A DNA stretch of 42,950 nucleotides. Source: Chitinibacter bivalviorum. GTDB lineage: Bacteria; Pseudomonadota; Gammaproteobacteria; Burkholderiales; Chitinibacteraceae. Location of the stretch: contig NZ_CP058628.1 in the NCBI RefSeq assembly GCF_013403565.1, forward strand, positions 1 to 42,950, read 5' to 3'. Both the position numbers and the translations under genes were made by a program. Below, in pieces: positions 33,697-42,950 of this stretch (position 1 is the stretch's first letter; every line of letters begins with the position of its first letter). The notes below the pieces were generated by a model that made no database searches, was not told the origin of the DNA, and worked only from the letters and a program-made list of their open reading frames with translations.

Positions 33697-35077
33697 GGGC
33701 GTAGGCTTCGCCATTAGTAATACGCATGGACTTGGGACACTCTCCCGGCTCTGCGATGTAGCGCCCGGCAGCGGTCTTGCTAATGCCCATCTGTGCAGCA
33801 ATGGCCCGCACGCTCAGACCCTGCGCCTTGAGGGCCAAAGCCTGCGCCTGCTTGGCGCTGGCTGCTTCCAGATAGGAAGCACGATCGACAGCCCCAGCGG
33901 CACGTCTGCGGGCTTTCTCGCGCTCGCTGTGGCGCTCTGCGGCCATGTCCCGGCTGATGAGCGTGCGCAGCTTGCGCTGCTCGTCGTCGGTGATGTGAAA
34001 CAGGCTGATAAGCGTGTCGTTCTTGGGCGTGTAGAGCGGCGCAAACTGCTTGCCGCCGAACTCCACCTTTTCCCCGGCTTCGTGGGCCTTGGCCTTGGCG
34101 TACAGCGTCATAAGCTCGGCGCTGCGGTAGTTCCACCGTGGGTCAAGCTCACGGGCCAGCGCGGCGGCCTCGTGGTACATCTGGCCGGTGTGCGTCGCAC
34201 CTGACAGCAGCAGGAAATTCAGCCGCCAAAACAGGTGCTGCATCCGCTCACCCTCGGCCACGCCGCCGCGCAGCGCGGCCAGCGTGCGCAAGTCCTCCAG
34301 GCGATCCCACGCCAGTTGCCGCCCGTTGAGCGTGCGCAGGTTGCCGGTTTGGCCGCCCGGCAGCAGCTTGAACTGGCGACGGTCGGCGCGGGCCTTGCGG
34401 TCGGCCTCGATGTCCCAGCGGGCCACCGGCAGCAGCGCCTCGGCCAGATACTCGAAGTTGTACCGGATCGGCTCGCCGTCCGGGCCTAGCTCAACGTGGA
34501 TGACGCGGCAAACCTCGCCGCTCTTGCTGTTCACCGTATTGACCAGCCGGAGCACGCGGCTTGCATCCTTGGCCGCTGGATCAGCGCCCAGCCCGGCCAG
34601 ACGGTCGATCAGGTAACGCTGGCAGGCATTCCAGCGTGGCAGCGCCTGACGCGGCAAGGTGCCATCCAGCAGCCACTTTGCTTGCACGCCACGGCCAGAG
34701 AAAACGAGGATCGACGGCGGCGGCACGCCTTCGTCGTAGCAGCGGAACATGACAGCGGCGGCCAGTTGCTCGGGGCTGCGCCCCTGCGCCCACGGCTCGC
34801 GGTAGGTGTCCAGATCGGCGAACAGCAAGCCGATGCGGGCCAAGTTGACCACGCGGCGATTGGGCTTGATGAACTCAGCCTGAGACAGCCAGGTATCCCG
34901 GCTGTGGTCGAGCATGGAGAGCACCACGGGCATCTGTGACAGCCGGTAACTGTCCTGCTTCTTGCCGCTGCCCTCGCCCGTCGCCATGAGCAACGAGAAA
35001 AAGCCCTGCCGGGCTGTGTCGTGATAGCAACCCGCCTCATCGGCTGGGCTGAAAAGTCGTAGCTGTGCTTGCCCCAT
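33671..35077 (-). CDS. Primase-fold Rep, copy 3
   Basis: Identical to 6682-8088. Confidence 0.75.
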   Translation of the reverse strand: MGQAQLRLFSPADEAGCYHDTARQGFFSLLMATGEGSGKKQDSYRLSQMPVVLSMLDHSRDTWLSQAEFIKPNRRVVNLARIGLLFADLDTYREPWAQGRSPEQLAAAVMFRCYDEGVPPPSILVFSGRGVQAKWLLDGTLPRQALPRWNACQRYLIDRLAGLGADPAAKDASRVLRLVNTVNSKSGEVCRVIHVELGPDGEPIRYNFEYLAEALLPVARWDIEADRKARADRRQFKLLPGGQTGNLRTLNGRQLAWDRLEDLRTLAALRGGVAEGERMQHLFWRLNFLLLSGATHTGQMYHEAAALARELDPRWNYRSAELMTLYAKAKAHEAGEKVEFGGKQFAPLYTPKNDTLISLFHITDDEQRKLRTLISRDMAAERHSEREKARRRAAGAVDRASYLEAASAKQAQALALKAQGLSVRAIAAQMGISKTAAGRYIAEPGECPKSMRITNGEAYARRVAPAFE

Positions 35078-35126
35078 AACCCTCTTTCCGCTTGTGCGGC
35101 AAGAGGTAGGGCGCTACAATGCAGAC

Positions 35127-35243
35127 CATAGTTTGGGTGTTTCTGGTCGTCTGCATCGGTCACGCCTTGGGGTTCCAAACAGTGCCACCTGCTAGGTTCC
35201 CACCTCTTGCCAAGCCCCGCTGCCACGCGGGGCTTTGCTTTTT
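35127..35243 (+). ncRNA. Antisense RNA to rep, copy 3
   Basis: Same promoter (35092-35120), transcript and terminator (35212-35243) as in copy 1. Confidence 0.7.
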
Positions 35244-35629
35244 CATCCATCTGAACTCCGCTCCTTCGCTTCCAAAGTTCGCGGAATCCAGCCTTTTGCA
35301 TTCGCCGTCCAGTGCAGCACGCCATGCTGCCGCAGCACTGCCGCCGCGCCATCGAAAGAGCGAAAAAACCGGATGCCTCCCCGGTACTGGCCGAGAATGC
35401 GCCGCTCGTTGCCAACGTGCAGCACGATCACCAGCCCGCGCTCTGTGTTCTCGATGACAGCGCCCTTGATCTCATGCGGTGCGTTCTTCGCAAACGCCTT
35501 GAAATGAGAGGGCGGCAGTACCTCCAGACTCAACGGTTCCATTTCAACCATCACTTTATACCCCACGCGCCGTATTTCATCAACATTATTAAATTTCGCC
35601 AAATCAAAAATGTATGGACTATAGTCCAT
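35243..35629 (-). CDS. Small par-region protein, copy 3
   Basis: Identical to 8254-8640, with the palindrome at 35614-35629. Confidence 0.6.
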   Translation of the reverse strand: MDYSPYIFDLAKFNNVDEIRRVGYKVMVEMEPLSLEVLPPSHFKAFAKNAPHEIKGAVIENTERGLVIVLHVGNERRILGQYRGGIRFFRSFDGAAAVLRQHGVLHWTANAKGWIPRTLEAKERSSDG

Positions 35630-35662
35630 GCTTTTGACCCGTCCAGCCGGTTAAGTGATTAC

Positions 35663-35884
35663 TCAATCACTCTTTTCATCAAGTGAGCGCACCAGTTCGC
35701 GCAGAATGTCCGTGATGCTGCGCCCGGTCTTGGCGGCGTAAATCTTCAGCTTCGTGTGCTCGGCCCGGTCGAGGTCGAAATTCACCCGGACGGTGGCGGC
35801 CTTGTCGGCAAGGTCGGACAAGGTAGGGCCAGCCTTCGCGGCGCTCGGGCGGCCTGCTTTCATGCCAAGTTTCCCGCTACTCAT
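35663..35884 (-). CDS. parG: ParG-like protein, copy 3
   Basis: Identical to 8674-8895. Confidence 0.8.
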   Translation of the reverse strand: MSSGKLGMKAGRPSAAKAGPTLSDLADKAATVRVNFDLDRAEHTKLKIYAAKTGRSITDILRELVRSLDEKSD

Positions 35885-35905
35885 TTTCACCTACTCCTTA
35901 ATTAC

Positions 35906-36544
35906 TCAAATGGTGCAATTGAGGAAACGGCGCACTTCCTCAGCCAGCGCCCGGATTTCCTCGGCGGCCTCGCTCGTCGGCTCTTGGTCAATGGCCGTGG
36001 TGCCGCTGGCCGCGCTGCTCGGGTAGATGACGCGCTGCGTGATGCGCGTTTGCAGGATCGGCAGGCCGTACCCGGCCAGCGCCTCGGAGACTTCCGCACC
36101 AATCTTGGTGCCCTTGATCGCACGGGACACCACGAAAGCCGCTTTTAGCTTGCCGTCGGTCAGCTCGATGCGCTGCTTGACCAAATCCACGAGGTCAGAG
36201 GTTGCCCAAATGTCGTAGGGCGACGGCTGCACCGGGATCAGCACACAATCGGCGGCCTTCATTGCCGACACGGCCAAGTCATGAGCCTGCGGCGCTCCGT
36301 CGATCACAACAAAGTCTTTCCGGGCCACGCTCTTTAGATCGCGCTCGATGGTGGGCCGGTCGATGCCAACCACGGGCACGGGTTGATCCTCGCGGACGGC
36401 GGCCCAATCGCGGGCGCTGCCCTGCGGGTCAGAATCAACCAGCAACACGTCTGCGCCGTCGAGTTGCAGGGCGCGGGCAAGGTGGGTGGCGATGGTGGTT
36501 TTACCCGCCCCGCCCTTCTGGTTCAGTACAGCAATGACTTGCAT
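35906..36544 (-). CDS. parA: ParA/ParF-like ATPase, copy 3
   Basis: Identical to 8917-9555. Confidence 0.9.
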   Translation of the reverse strand: MQVIAVLNQKGGAGKTTIATHLARALQLDGADVLLVDSDPQGSARDWAAVREDQPVPVVGIDRPTIERDLKSVARKDFVVIDGAPQAHDLAVSAMKAADCVLIPVQPSPYDIWATSDLVDLVKQRIELTDGKLKAAFVVSRAIKGTKIGAEVSEALAGYGLPILQTRITQRVIYPSSAASGTTAIDQEPTSEAAEEIRALAEEVRRFLNCTI

Positions 36545-36651
36545 ATGCGCTCCTTGAGCTATTGAGCGTTTGAGGAAAAAAGGAATTACTCAAGCGCAGT
36601 ATAGCATATTGAGGATTTGAGTAAATGCACCTTTTGAGGGTTTGAAGTCAT
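36545..36651 (-). promoter_or_regulatory. parAG promoter and likely centromere, copy 3
   Basis: Same repeats as at 9556-9662. The terminator hairpin follows at 36652-36676. Confidence 0.7.
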
Positions 36652-36698
36652 AAAAAACCCCGCACGCGGCGGGGTTCGGTGGCAGGGCAGGGGAGGGC

Positions 36699-36839
36699 TT
36701 AGGCGGCCTGGTGGATCTCGTCGGCCACCTGTCGGCACATGGCCAGCATGTCGAGCGTGCCCGCTGCGATGGCCTCAAGGGTCGCATCATCCAGCGCCTG
36801 CACGATGCTGGTAGCCCGGCGCTCAAGCTCCTGTGTCAT
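36699..36839 (-). pseudogene. Truncated backbone gene, copy 3
   Basis: Identical to 9710-9850. Confidence 0.6.
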
Positions 36840-36934
36840 TTTCAGAAGACGACTGCACCAGACAACGCGGTTTGAAGGCTGTTGTGCAGTCGTCTATTGA
36901 ACGAACAGTATCAGGAGTCCGCTGCACGAATGAT

Positions 36935-37132
36935 GACCTCAAGCCGGTTCTGGTCGCGCTGGCGACCGATCAGCCCCTGGATGTGCGATACCGCGACCAC
37001 GATCTTTCCGGCGATTGGGCGGGCTACCGCGAATGCCACATCAAGCCCGACCTGCTGCTGATCTACCGCAAGTCCGACGCCGACACCCTGCGACTGGCGC
37101 GGCTTGGCTCCCATAGCGAGCTGTTCGGCTGA
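36935..37132 (+). pseudogene. YafQ/RelE-type toxin remnant, E6
   Basis: Identical to 9946-10143. Confidence 0.78.
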
Positions 37133-37260
37133 TGCCAGTCGCCTTGTCCGCCAAACGATCATTAGTCGGCCATGCCGGACACTGTCCAGCAAAGTTATTG
37201 CACAACGGGTTGTCGGACATTAAGATAGGCGGACGGAATGACGGACAAGAGAGGCGGCAA

Positions 37261-37827
37261 ATGGCACTGATCGGCTATGCGCGGGTATCGACGGCGGAAC
37301 AGGACACCGCCTTGCAGACGGATGCGCTACGCAAGGCAGGCTGCGAGCGCGTTTTCGAGGACACGGCTTCCGGGGCCAAGGCCGACCGCCCCGGCTTGGC
37401 TGATGCGCTGGCCTACCTGCGCGACGGCGACGTGCTGGCCGTCTGGCGGCTGGATCGGCTCGGGCGCTCTATGCCGCACCTAATCGAAACGATAGGCGCG
37501 CTGGAAGCGCGAGGCGTCGGCTTCCGTTCTCTGACGGAAGCCATCGACACCACCACGCCAGGCGGGCGGCTCATCTTCCACGTGTTCGGCGCGCTGGGCC
37601 AGTTCGAGCGCGACTTGATCCGCGAGCGCACCAAGGCCGGGTTGACTGCCGCCGCCGCTCGTGGGAGGAAGGGCGGGCGAAAGCCGGTTGTCACCGCCGA
37701 CAAGTTGCAGCGAGCGCGGGAGCACATCGCCAACGGGCTTAATGTCCGAGAGGCCGCTACACGGCTCAAGGTGAGCAAGACGGCCCTGTACACCGCGCTG
37801 CAATCCACCAGTGCAGCCGACTCCTGA
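37261..37827 (+). CDS. Serine resolvase, E6
   Basis: Identical to 10272-10838. Confidence 0.9.
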   Translation: MALIGYARVSTAEQDTALQTDALRKAGCERVFEDTASGAKADRPGLADALAYLRDGDVLAVWRLDRLGRSMPHLIETIGALEARGVGFRSLTEAIDTTTPGGRLIFHVFGALGQFERDLIRERTKAGLTAAAARGRKGGRKPVVTADKLQRAREHIANGLNVREAATRLKVSKTALYTALQSTSAADS

Positions 37828-37858
37828 TATTCCGTGCAGTCGTCTTCTGAAAATGACA

Positions 37859-38334
37859 CGCTGGAAGCCCCGTAGCGACGCGGAGAGGGGCGAGACAAGC
37901 CAAGGGCGCAGGCTCGATGCGCAGCACGACATAGCCGGTTCTCGCAAGGACGAGAATTTCCCTGCGGTGCCCCTCAAGTGTCAATGAAAGTTTCCAACGC
38001 GAGCCATTCGCGAGAGCCTTGAGTCCACGCTAGATCTATCTCATCTGCGCAAGGCAGAACGTGAAGACGGCCGCCCTGGACCTCGCCCGCGAGCGCCAGG
38101 CGCACGAGGCCGGCGCGCGGACCCGCGCCACGGCCCACGAGCGGACGCCGCAGCAGGAGCGCCAGAAGGCCGCCAGAGAGGCCGAGCGCGGCCGTGAGGC
38201 TTGGACGCTAGGGCAGGGCATGAAAAAGCCCGTAGCGGGCTGCTACGGGCGTCTGACGCGGTGGAAAGGGGGAGGGGATGTTGTCTACATGGCTCTGCTG
38301 TAGTGAGTGGGTTGCGCTCCGGCAGCGGTCCTGA
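37859..38334 (-). other. Truncated RK2-type oriV region, last copy
   Basis: Same as 24372-24847, with the iteron at 37968-37984 and the terminator at 38223-38250. Confidence 0.8.
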
Positions 38335-38985
38335 TCAATCGTCACCCTTTCTCGGTCCTTCAACGTTCCTGACAACGAGCCTCCTTTTCGCCAATCCATC
38401 GACAATCACCGCGAGTCCCTGCTCGAACGCTGCGTCCGGACCGGCTTCGTCGAAGGCGTCTATCGCGGCCCGCAACAGCGGCGAGAGCGGAGCCTGTTCA
38501 ACGGTGCCGCCGCGCTCGCCGGCATCGCTGTCGCCGGCCTGCTCCTCAAGCACGGCCCCAACAGTGAAGTAGCTGATTGTCATCAGCGCATTGACGGCGT
38601 CCCCGGCCGAAAAACCCGCCTCGCAGAGGAAGCGAAGCTGCGCGTCGGCCGTTTCCATCTGCGGTGCGCCCGGTCGCGTGCCGGCATGGATGCGCGCGCC
38701 ATCGCGGTAGGCGAGCAGCGCCTGCCTGAAGCTGCGGGCATTCCCGATCAGAAATGAGCGCCAGTCGTCGTCGGCTCTCGGCACCGAATGCGTATGATTC
38801 TCCGCCAGCATGGCTTCGGCCAGTGCGTCGAGCAGCGCCCGCTTGTTCCTGAAGTGCCAGTAAAGCGCCGGCTGCTGAACCCCCAACCGTTCCGCCAGTT
38901 TGCGTGTCGTCAGACCGTCTACGCCGACCTCGTTCAACAGGTCCAGGGCGGCACGGATCACTGTATTCGGCTGCAACTTTGTCAT
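38335..38985 (-). CDS. tetR: TetR(A), last copy
   Basis: Identical protein to the other copies. A single A is missing just upstream (around 39008), between the operators at 38996-39008 and 39027-39039. Confidence 0.95.
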   Translation of the reverse strand: MTKLQPNTVIRAALDLLNEVGVDGLTTRKLAERLGVQQPALYWHFRNKRALLDALAEAMLAENHTHSVPRADDDWRSFLIGNARSFRQALLAYRDGARIHAGTRPGAPQMETADAQLRFLCEAGFSAGDAVNALMTISYFTVGAVLEEQAGDSDAGERGGTVEQAPLSPLLRAAIDAFDEAGPDAAFEQGLAVIVDGLAKRRLVVRNVEGPRKGDD

Positions 38986-39089
38986 GCTTGACAATTTATC
39001 ACTGATAACATAATATGTCCACCAACTTATCAGTGATAAAGAATCCGCGCGTTCAATCGGACCAGCGGAGGCTGGTCCGGAGGCCAGAC

Positions 39090-40282
39090 GTGAAACCCAA
39101 CAGACCCCTGATCGTAATTCTGAGCACTGTCGCGCTCGACGCTGTCGGCATCGGCCTGATTATGCCGGTGCTGCCGGGCCTCCTGCGCGATCTGGTTCAC
39201 TCGAACGACGTCACCGCCCACTATGGCATTCTGCTGGCGCTGTATGCGTTGATGCAATTGCCTGCGCACCTGTGCTGGGCGCGCTGTCGGATCGTTTCGG
39301 GCGGCGGCCGGTCTTGCTCGTCTCGCTGGCCGGCGCTGCTGTCGACTACGCCATCATGGCGACGGCGCCTTTCCTTTGGGTTCTCTATATCGGGCGGATC
39401 GTGGCCGGCATCACCGGGGCGACTGGGGCGGTAGCCGGCGCTTATATTGCCGATATCACTGATGGCGATGAGCGCGCCGGCACTTCGCTTCATGAGCGCC
39501 TGTTTCGGGTTCGGGATGGTCGCGGGACCTGTGCTCGGTGGGCTGATGGGCGGTTTCTCCCCCACGCTCCGTTCTTCGCCGCGGCAGCCTTGAACGGCCT
39601 CAATTTCCTGACGGGCTGTTTCCTTTTGCCGGAGTCGCACAAAGGCGAAACGCCGGCCGTTACGCCGGGAGGCTCTCAACCCGCTCGCTTCGTTCCGGTG
39701 GGCCCGGGGCATGACCGTCGTCGCCGCCCTGATGGCGGTCTTCTTCATCATGCAACTTGTCGGACAGGTGCCGGCCGCGCTTTGGGTCATTTTCGCGAGG
39801 ATCGCTTTCACTGGGACGCGACCACGATCGGCATTTCGCTTGCCGCATTTGGCATTCTGCATTCACTCGCCAGGCAATGATCACCGGCCCTGTAGCCGCC
39901 CGGCTCGGCGAAAGGCGGGCACTCATGCTCGGAATGATTGCCGACGGCACAGGCTACATCCTGCTTGCCTTCGCGACACGGGGATGGATGGCGTTCCCGA
40001 TCATGGTCCTGCTTGCTTCGGGTGGCATCGGAATGCCGGCGCTGCAAGCAATGTTGTCCAGGCAGGTGGATGAGGAACGTCAGGGGCAGCTGCAAGGCTC
40101 ACTGGCGGCGCTCACCAGCCTGACCTCGATCGTCGGACCCTCCTCTTCACGGCGATCTATGCGGCTTCTATAACAACGTGGAACGGGTGGGCATGGATGC
40201 AGGCGCTGCCCCTCTACTTGCTCTGCCTGCCGGGCTGCGTCGCGGGCTTTGGAGCGGCGCAGGGCAACGAGCCGATCGCTGA
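39090..40282 (+). pseudogene. tetA: TetA(A), last copy, many frameshifts (likely sequencing error)
   Basis: The DNA is tetA from start to stop but 7 bases short overall. Indels include a lost T near 39258, rearranged GC bases near 39476, a lost C near 39559, an extra A near 39649, and losses near 39794, 39871, 40139, 40198 and 40231. All are in or beside short homopolymers or GC repeats. Two intact copies exist elsewhere in the window, so this reads as raw-read error and not as a biological mutation. Confidence 0.85.
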
Positions 40283-40689
40283 TAGAGGTTTATAGCGGCT
40301 TCGTTCCCTTCCGCAACCGTCAGCATGATCTGCTCCACATGCTCGCGGCCATAGTCTATCACCGCCCGCAGCAGCATACCGGCGACCCCTCGGCCTCGCT
40401 GTTCGGGCTCCACGAAAACGCCGGACAGATGCGCCTTGTGAGCGTCCTTGGGGCCGTCCTCCTGTTTGAAGACCGACAGCCCAATGATCTCGCCGTCGAT
40501 GTAGGCGCCGAATGCCACGGCATCTCGCAACCGTTCAGCGAACGCCTCCATGGGCTTTTTCTCCTCGTGCTCGTAAACGGACCCGAACATCTCTGGAGCT
40601 TTCTTCAGGGCCGACAATCGGATCTCGCGGAAATCCTGCACGTCGGCCGCTCCAAGCCGTCGAATCTGAGCCTTAATCACAATTGTCAA
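40168..40689 (-). pseudogene. GNAT acetyltransferase, truncated, last copy
   Basis: Same as 26734-27210, but indels in the tetA overlap change the tail of the frame. Confidence 0.7.
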
Positions 40690-40754
40690 TTTTAATCCTC
40701 TGTTTATCGGCAGTTCGTAGAGCGCGCCGTGCGTCCCGAGCGATACTGAGCGAA

Positions 40755-40821
40755 GCAAGTGCGTCGAGCAGTGCCCGCTTGTTCCTGAAATGCCAGTAAA
40801 GCGCTGGCTGCTGAACCCCCA
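40755..40821 (-). pseudogene. tetR fragment, last copy
   Basis: Identical to 11522-11588. Confidence 0.8.
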
Positions 40822-40844
40822 GCCGGAACTGACCCCACAAGGCC

Positions 40845-41497
40845 CTAGCGTTTGCAATGCACCAGGTCATCATTGACCCAGGCGTGTTCCACCAGGCCGC
40901 TGCCTCGCAACTCTTCGCAGGCTTCGCCGACCTGCTCGCGCCACTTCTTCACGCGGGTGGAATCCGATCCGCACATGAGGCGGAAGGTTTCCAGCTTGAG
41001 CGGGTACGGCTCCCGGTGCGAGCTGAAATAGTCGAACATCCGTCGGGCCGTCGGCGACAGCTTGCGGTACTTCTCCCATATGATTTCGTGTAGTGGTCGC
41101 CAGCAAACAGCACGACGATTTCCTCGTCGATCAGGACCTGGCAACGGGACGTTTTCTTGCCACGGTCCAGGACGCGGAAGCGGTGCAGCAGCGACACCGA
41201 TTCCAGGTGCCCAACGCGGTCGGACGTGAAGCCCATCGCCGTCGCCTGTAGGCGCGACAGGCATTCCTCGGCCTTCGTGTAATACCGGCCATTGATCGAC
41301 CAGCCCAGGTCCTGGCAAAGCTCGTAGAACGTGAAGGTGATCGGCTCGCCGATAGGGGTGCGCTTCGCGTACTCCAACACCTGCTGCCACACCAGTTCGT
41401 CATCGTCGGCCCGCAGCTCGACGCCGGTGTAGGTGATCTTCACGTCCTTGTTGACGTGGAAAATGACCTTGTTGTCATTTTCAGAAGACGACTGCAC
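40845..41497 (-). pseudogene. trfA: TrfA, truncated, last copy, frameshifted
   Basis: As in the other copies, but one A is missing near 41083 (TATGATTTCG for TATGAATTTCG), which splits the frame. Probably an error of the contig end. Confidence 0.85.
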
Positions 41498-41503
41498 GGA
41501 ATA

Positions 41504-42071
41504 TCAGGAGTCGGCTGCACTGGTGGATTGCAGCGCGGTGTACAGGGCCGTCTTGCTCACCTTGAGCCGTGTAGCGGCCTCTCGGACATTAAGCCCGTTG
41601 GCGATGTGCTCCCGCGCTCGCTGCAACTTGTCGGCGGTGACAACCGGCTTTCGCCCGCCCTTCCTCCCACGAGCGGGCGGCGGCAGTCAACCCGGCCTTG
41701 GTGCGCTCGCGGATCAAGTCGCGCTCGAACTGGCCCAGCGCGCCGAACACGTGGAAGATGAGCCGCCCGCCTGGCGTGGTGGTGTCGATGGCTTCCGTCA
41801 GAGAACGGAAGCCGACGCCTCGCGCTTCCAGCGCGCCTATCGTTTCGATTAGGTGCGGCATAGAGCGCCCGAGCCGATCCAGCCGCCAGACGGCCAGCAC
41901 GTCGCCGTCGCGCAGGTAGGCCAGCGCATCAGCCAAGCCGGGGCGGTCGGCCTTGGCCCCGGAAGCCGTGTCCTCGAAAACGCGCTCGCAGCCTGCCTTG
42001 CGTAGCGCATCCGTCTGCAAGGCGGTGTCCTGTTCCGCCGTCGATACCCGCGCATAGCCGATCAGTGCCAT
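41504..42071 (-). pseudogene. Serine resolvase, E7, frameshifted
   Basis: Same gene as in the other E copies with one extra G near 41678, breaking the frame at about residue 131. Likely a sequencing error. Confidence 0.82.
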
Positions 42072-42199
42072 TTGCCGCCTCTCTTGTCCGTCATTCCGTC
42101 CGCCTATCTTAATGTCCGACAACCCGTTGTGCAATAACTTTGCTGGACAGTGTCCGGCATGGCCGACTAATGATCGTTTGGCGGACAAGGCGACTGGCA

Positions 42200-42396
42200 T
42201 CAGCCGAACAGCTCGCTATGGAGCCAAGCCGCGCCAGTCGCAGGGTGTCGGCGTCGGACTTGCGGTAGATCAGCAGCAGGTCGGGCTTGATGTGGCATTC
42301 GCGGTAGCCCGCCCAATCGCCGGAAAGATCGTGGTCGCGGTATCGCACATCCAGGGGCTGATCGGTCGCCAGCGCGACCAGAACCGGCTTGAGGTC
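42200..42396 (-). pseudogene. YafQ/RelE-type toxin remnant, E7
   Basis: Same remnant as in E1 with one G missing near 42222. Confidence 0.72.
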
Positions 42397-42497
42397 ATCA
42401 TTCGTGCAGCGGACTCCTGATACTGTTCGTTCAATAGACGACTGCACAACAGCCTTCAAACCGCGTTGTCTGGTGCAGTCGTCTTCTGAAAATGACA

Positions 42498-42950
42498 ACA
42501 GCCCCCACGCCCTGCTGGGCTGGGGAAAGTCTCAACGGATCATGCCGGGGCGTCCCGGTCGCGGCTGCGCTGTGCTTGCCGCTCTCGCTCCTGCTCCTGC
42601 TCCTGCCGGTGGGCCTGCACCTCTGGCGCTGCCCACGCATTGGCCGCCGTGCGCCGGGCGTAGTCCTCGACGTGGCCCGCCTTGCGGCTCTCAACGTGCG
42701 GGGAGCATTCCAGGATGCCCTTCTCGATGTCCTGCGCCGTGAAGCGCCCGGATTTCGCCATGTCCGTGGCAATCATCCAGTCCAGCCGGGAGAAGTCGGC
42801 TTCCTTGCCGTACCGCTGCATCAGGCGCTGCGCCTGCCGCTGGTACTCCTTCACCGGGTCGTATTGCGAGCCATAGCCGCCCGGCTTGGCCGTTTCCAGC
42901 GCCTCTAGGCGCTTTTCCCGCTCTTGCTGGGCCGCTGCCCTGTCTAGGTG
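42498..42950 (-). repeat. Backbone module B, start of copy 4
   Basis: Matches 1985-2439 with two single-base losses (about 42525 and 42550). It is cut by the window end. Confidence 0.92.
42531..42950 (-). pseudogene. mobA: MobA 3' end, partial and frameshifted
   Basis: The last ~140 codons of mobA, cut by the window end. The loss of one C near 42550 shifts the final codons. The earlier intact copies show this is not the true sequence. Confidence 0.82.

Larger units (their letters stand above)
29020..36833 (-). repeat. Backbone module B, copy 3 (7,814 bp)
   Basis: Identical to copies 1 and 2 apart from the iteron array, which is perfect and shortest here. Confidence 0.95.
36834..37858 (+). 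mobile_element. E6 mini-element
   Basis: Same sequence and flanks (TCCTG / CGCTG) as E4, so the inverted-T arrangement is seen twice in a row. Confidence 0.88.
37859..41472 (-). repeat. Module T, inverted, low-quality copy (3,614 bp)
   Basis: Same as 24372-27994 but with a net loss of 9 bases through about a dozen small indels, nearly all from ~39,000 onward. Confidence 0.92.
41473..42497 (-). mobile_element. E7 mini-element, low-quality copy
   Basis: Flanks CTTGT / ACAGC as for E5. One extra G (about 41678) and one missing G (about 42222) leave the total length unchanged. Confidence 0.86.

Noticed and set aside
39090..40282. Broken tetA as a real inactivated resistance gene
   Set aside because: The indels are clustered with others at the contig end, and intact copies exist at 12061-13260 and 25604-26803.

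Overview
The window is about 3.2 tandem copies of one ~13.5 kb, GC-rich, broad-host-range-type tetracycline-resistance plasmid. It holds no chromosomal genes. Copies are base-for-base identical over long stretches; they differ in the number of 17-bp iterons and in the orientation of one module. Single-base indels, mostly in homopolymers, appear only after about position 39,000. The last ~4 kb therefore looks like unpolished long-read sequence at the end of a contig that ran round a circular plasmid several times. The host cannot be named. IncP-1alpha relics, an IncQ-like Mob/primase arrangement, a KfrA homologue and a Tn402/Tn5053-type element point to a proteobacterial host.

Each unit has three parts. 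(1) Backbone B (1985-9844, 15518-23346, 29020-36833, start of a fourth from 42498). All its recognised genes read on the minus strand: parA/parF-like, parG-like, a small unknown gene, a primase-fold rep gene whose leader is crossed by an antisense RNA, a 17-bp iteron array, a small primase-like gene, kfrA with operator repeats, mobC, and a relaxase-primase fusion (mobA) with mobB nested in another frame. (2) Element E (1,025 bp, seven copies), with perfect 25-bp Tn402/Tn5053-type inverted ends, a serine resolvase and a decayed YafQ/RelE-type toxin, but no transposase. (3) Module T (3,623 bp): 'trfA - tetR scrap - GNAT' - tetA(A) - tetR(A) - 'oriV, a relic of an IncP-1alpha (RK2/RP1-like) plasmid. 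E cuts it inside trfA on one side and inside oriV on the other.

B and T alternate with an E at every junction, and the two E copies around each module are inverted relative to one another. T reads forward in the first two units (1-959, 10870-14492) and reversed in the last two (24372-27994, 37859-41472), while B never changes orientation. Both isomers of an invertible plasmid are thus present in one sequence, either as a real mixed multimer or as an assembly path through a mixed population.

Functionally, the IncP-1 replication parts are broken, so the plasmid should depend on the B replicon: Rep plus iterons, probably copy-controlled by the antisense RNA. ParF/ParG-like proteins would handle partition, KfrA would help maintenance, MobA/B/C would allow mobilisation by a helper plasmid, and TetR/TetA provide inducible tetracycline efflux. 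Full annotations are given on the first complete copy of each gene; later copies are listed briefly with their differences.
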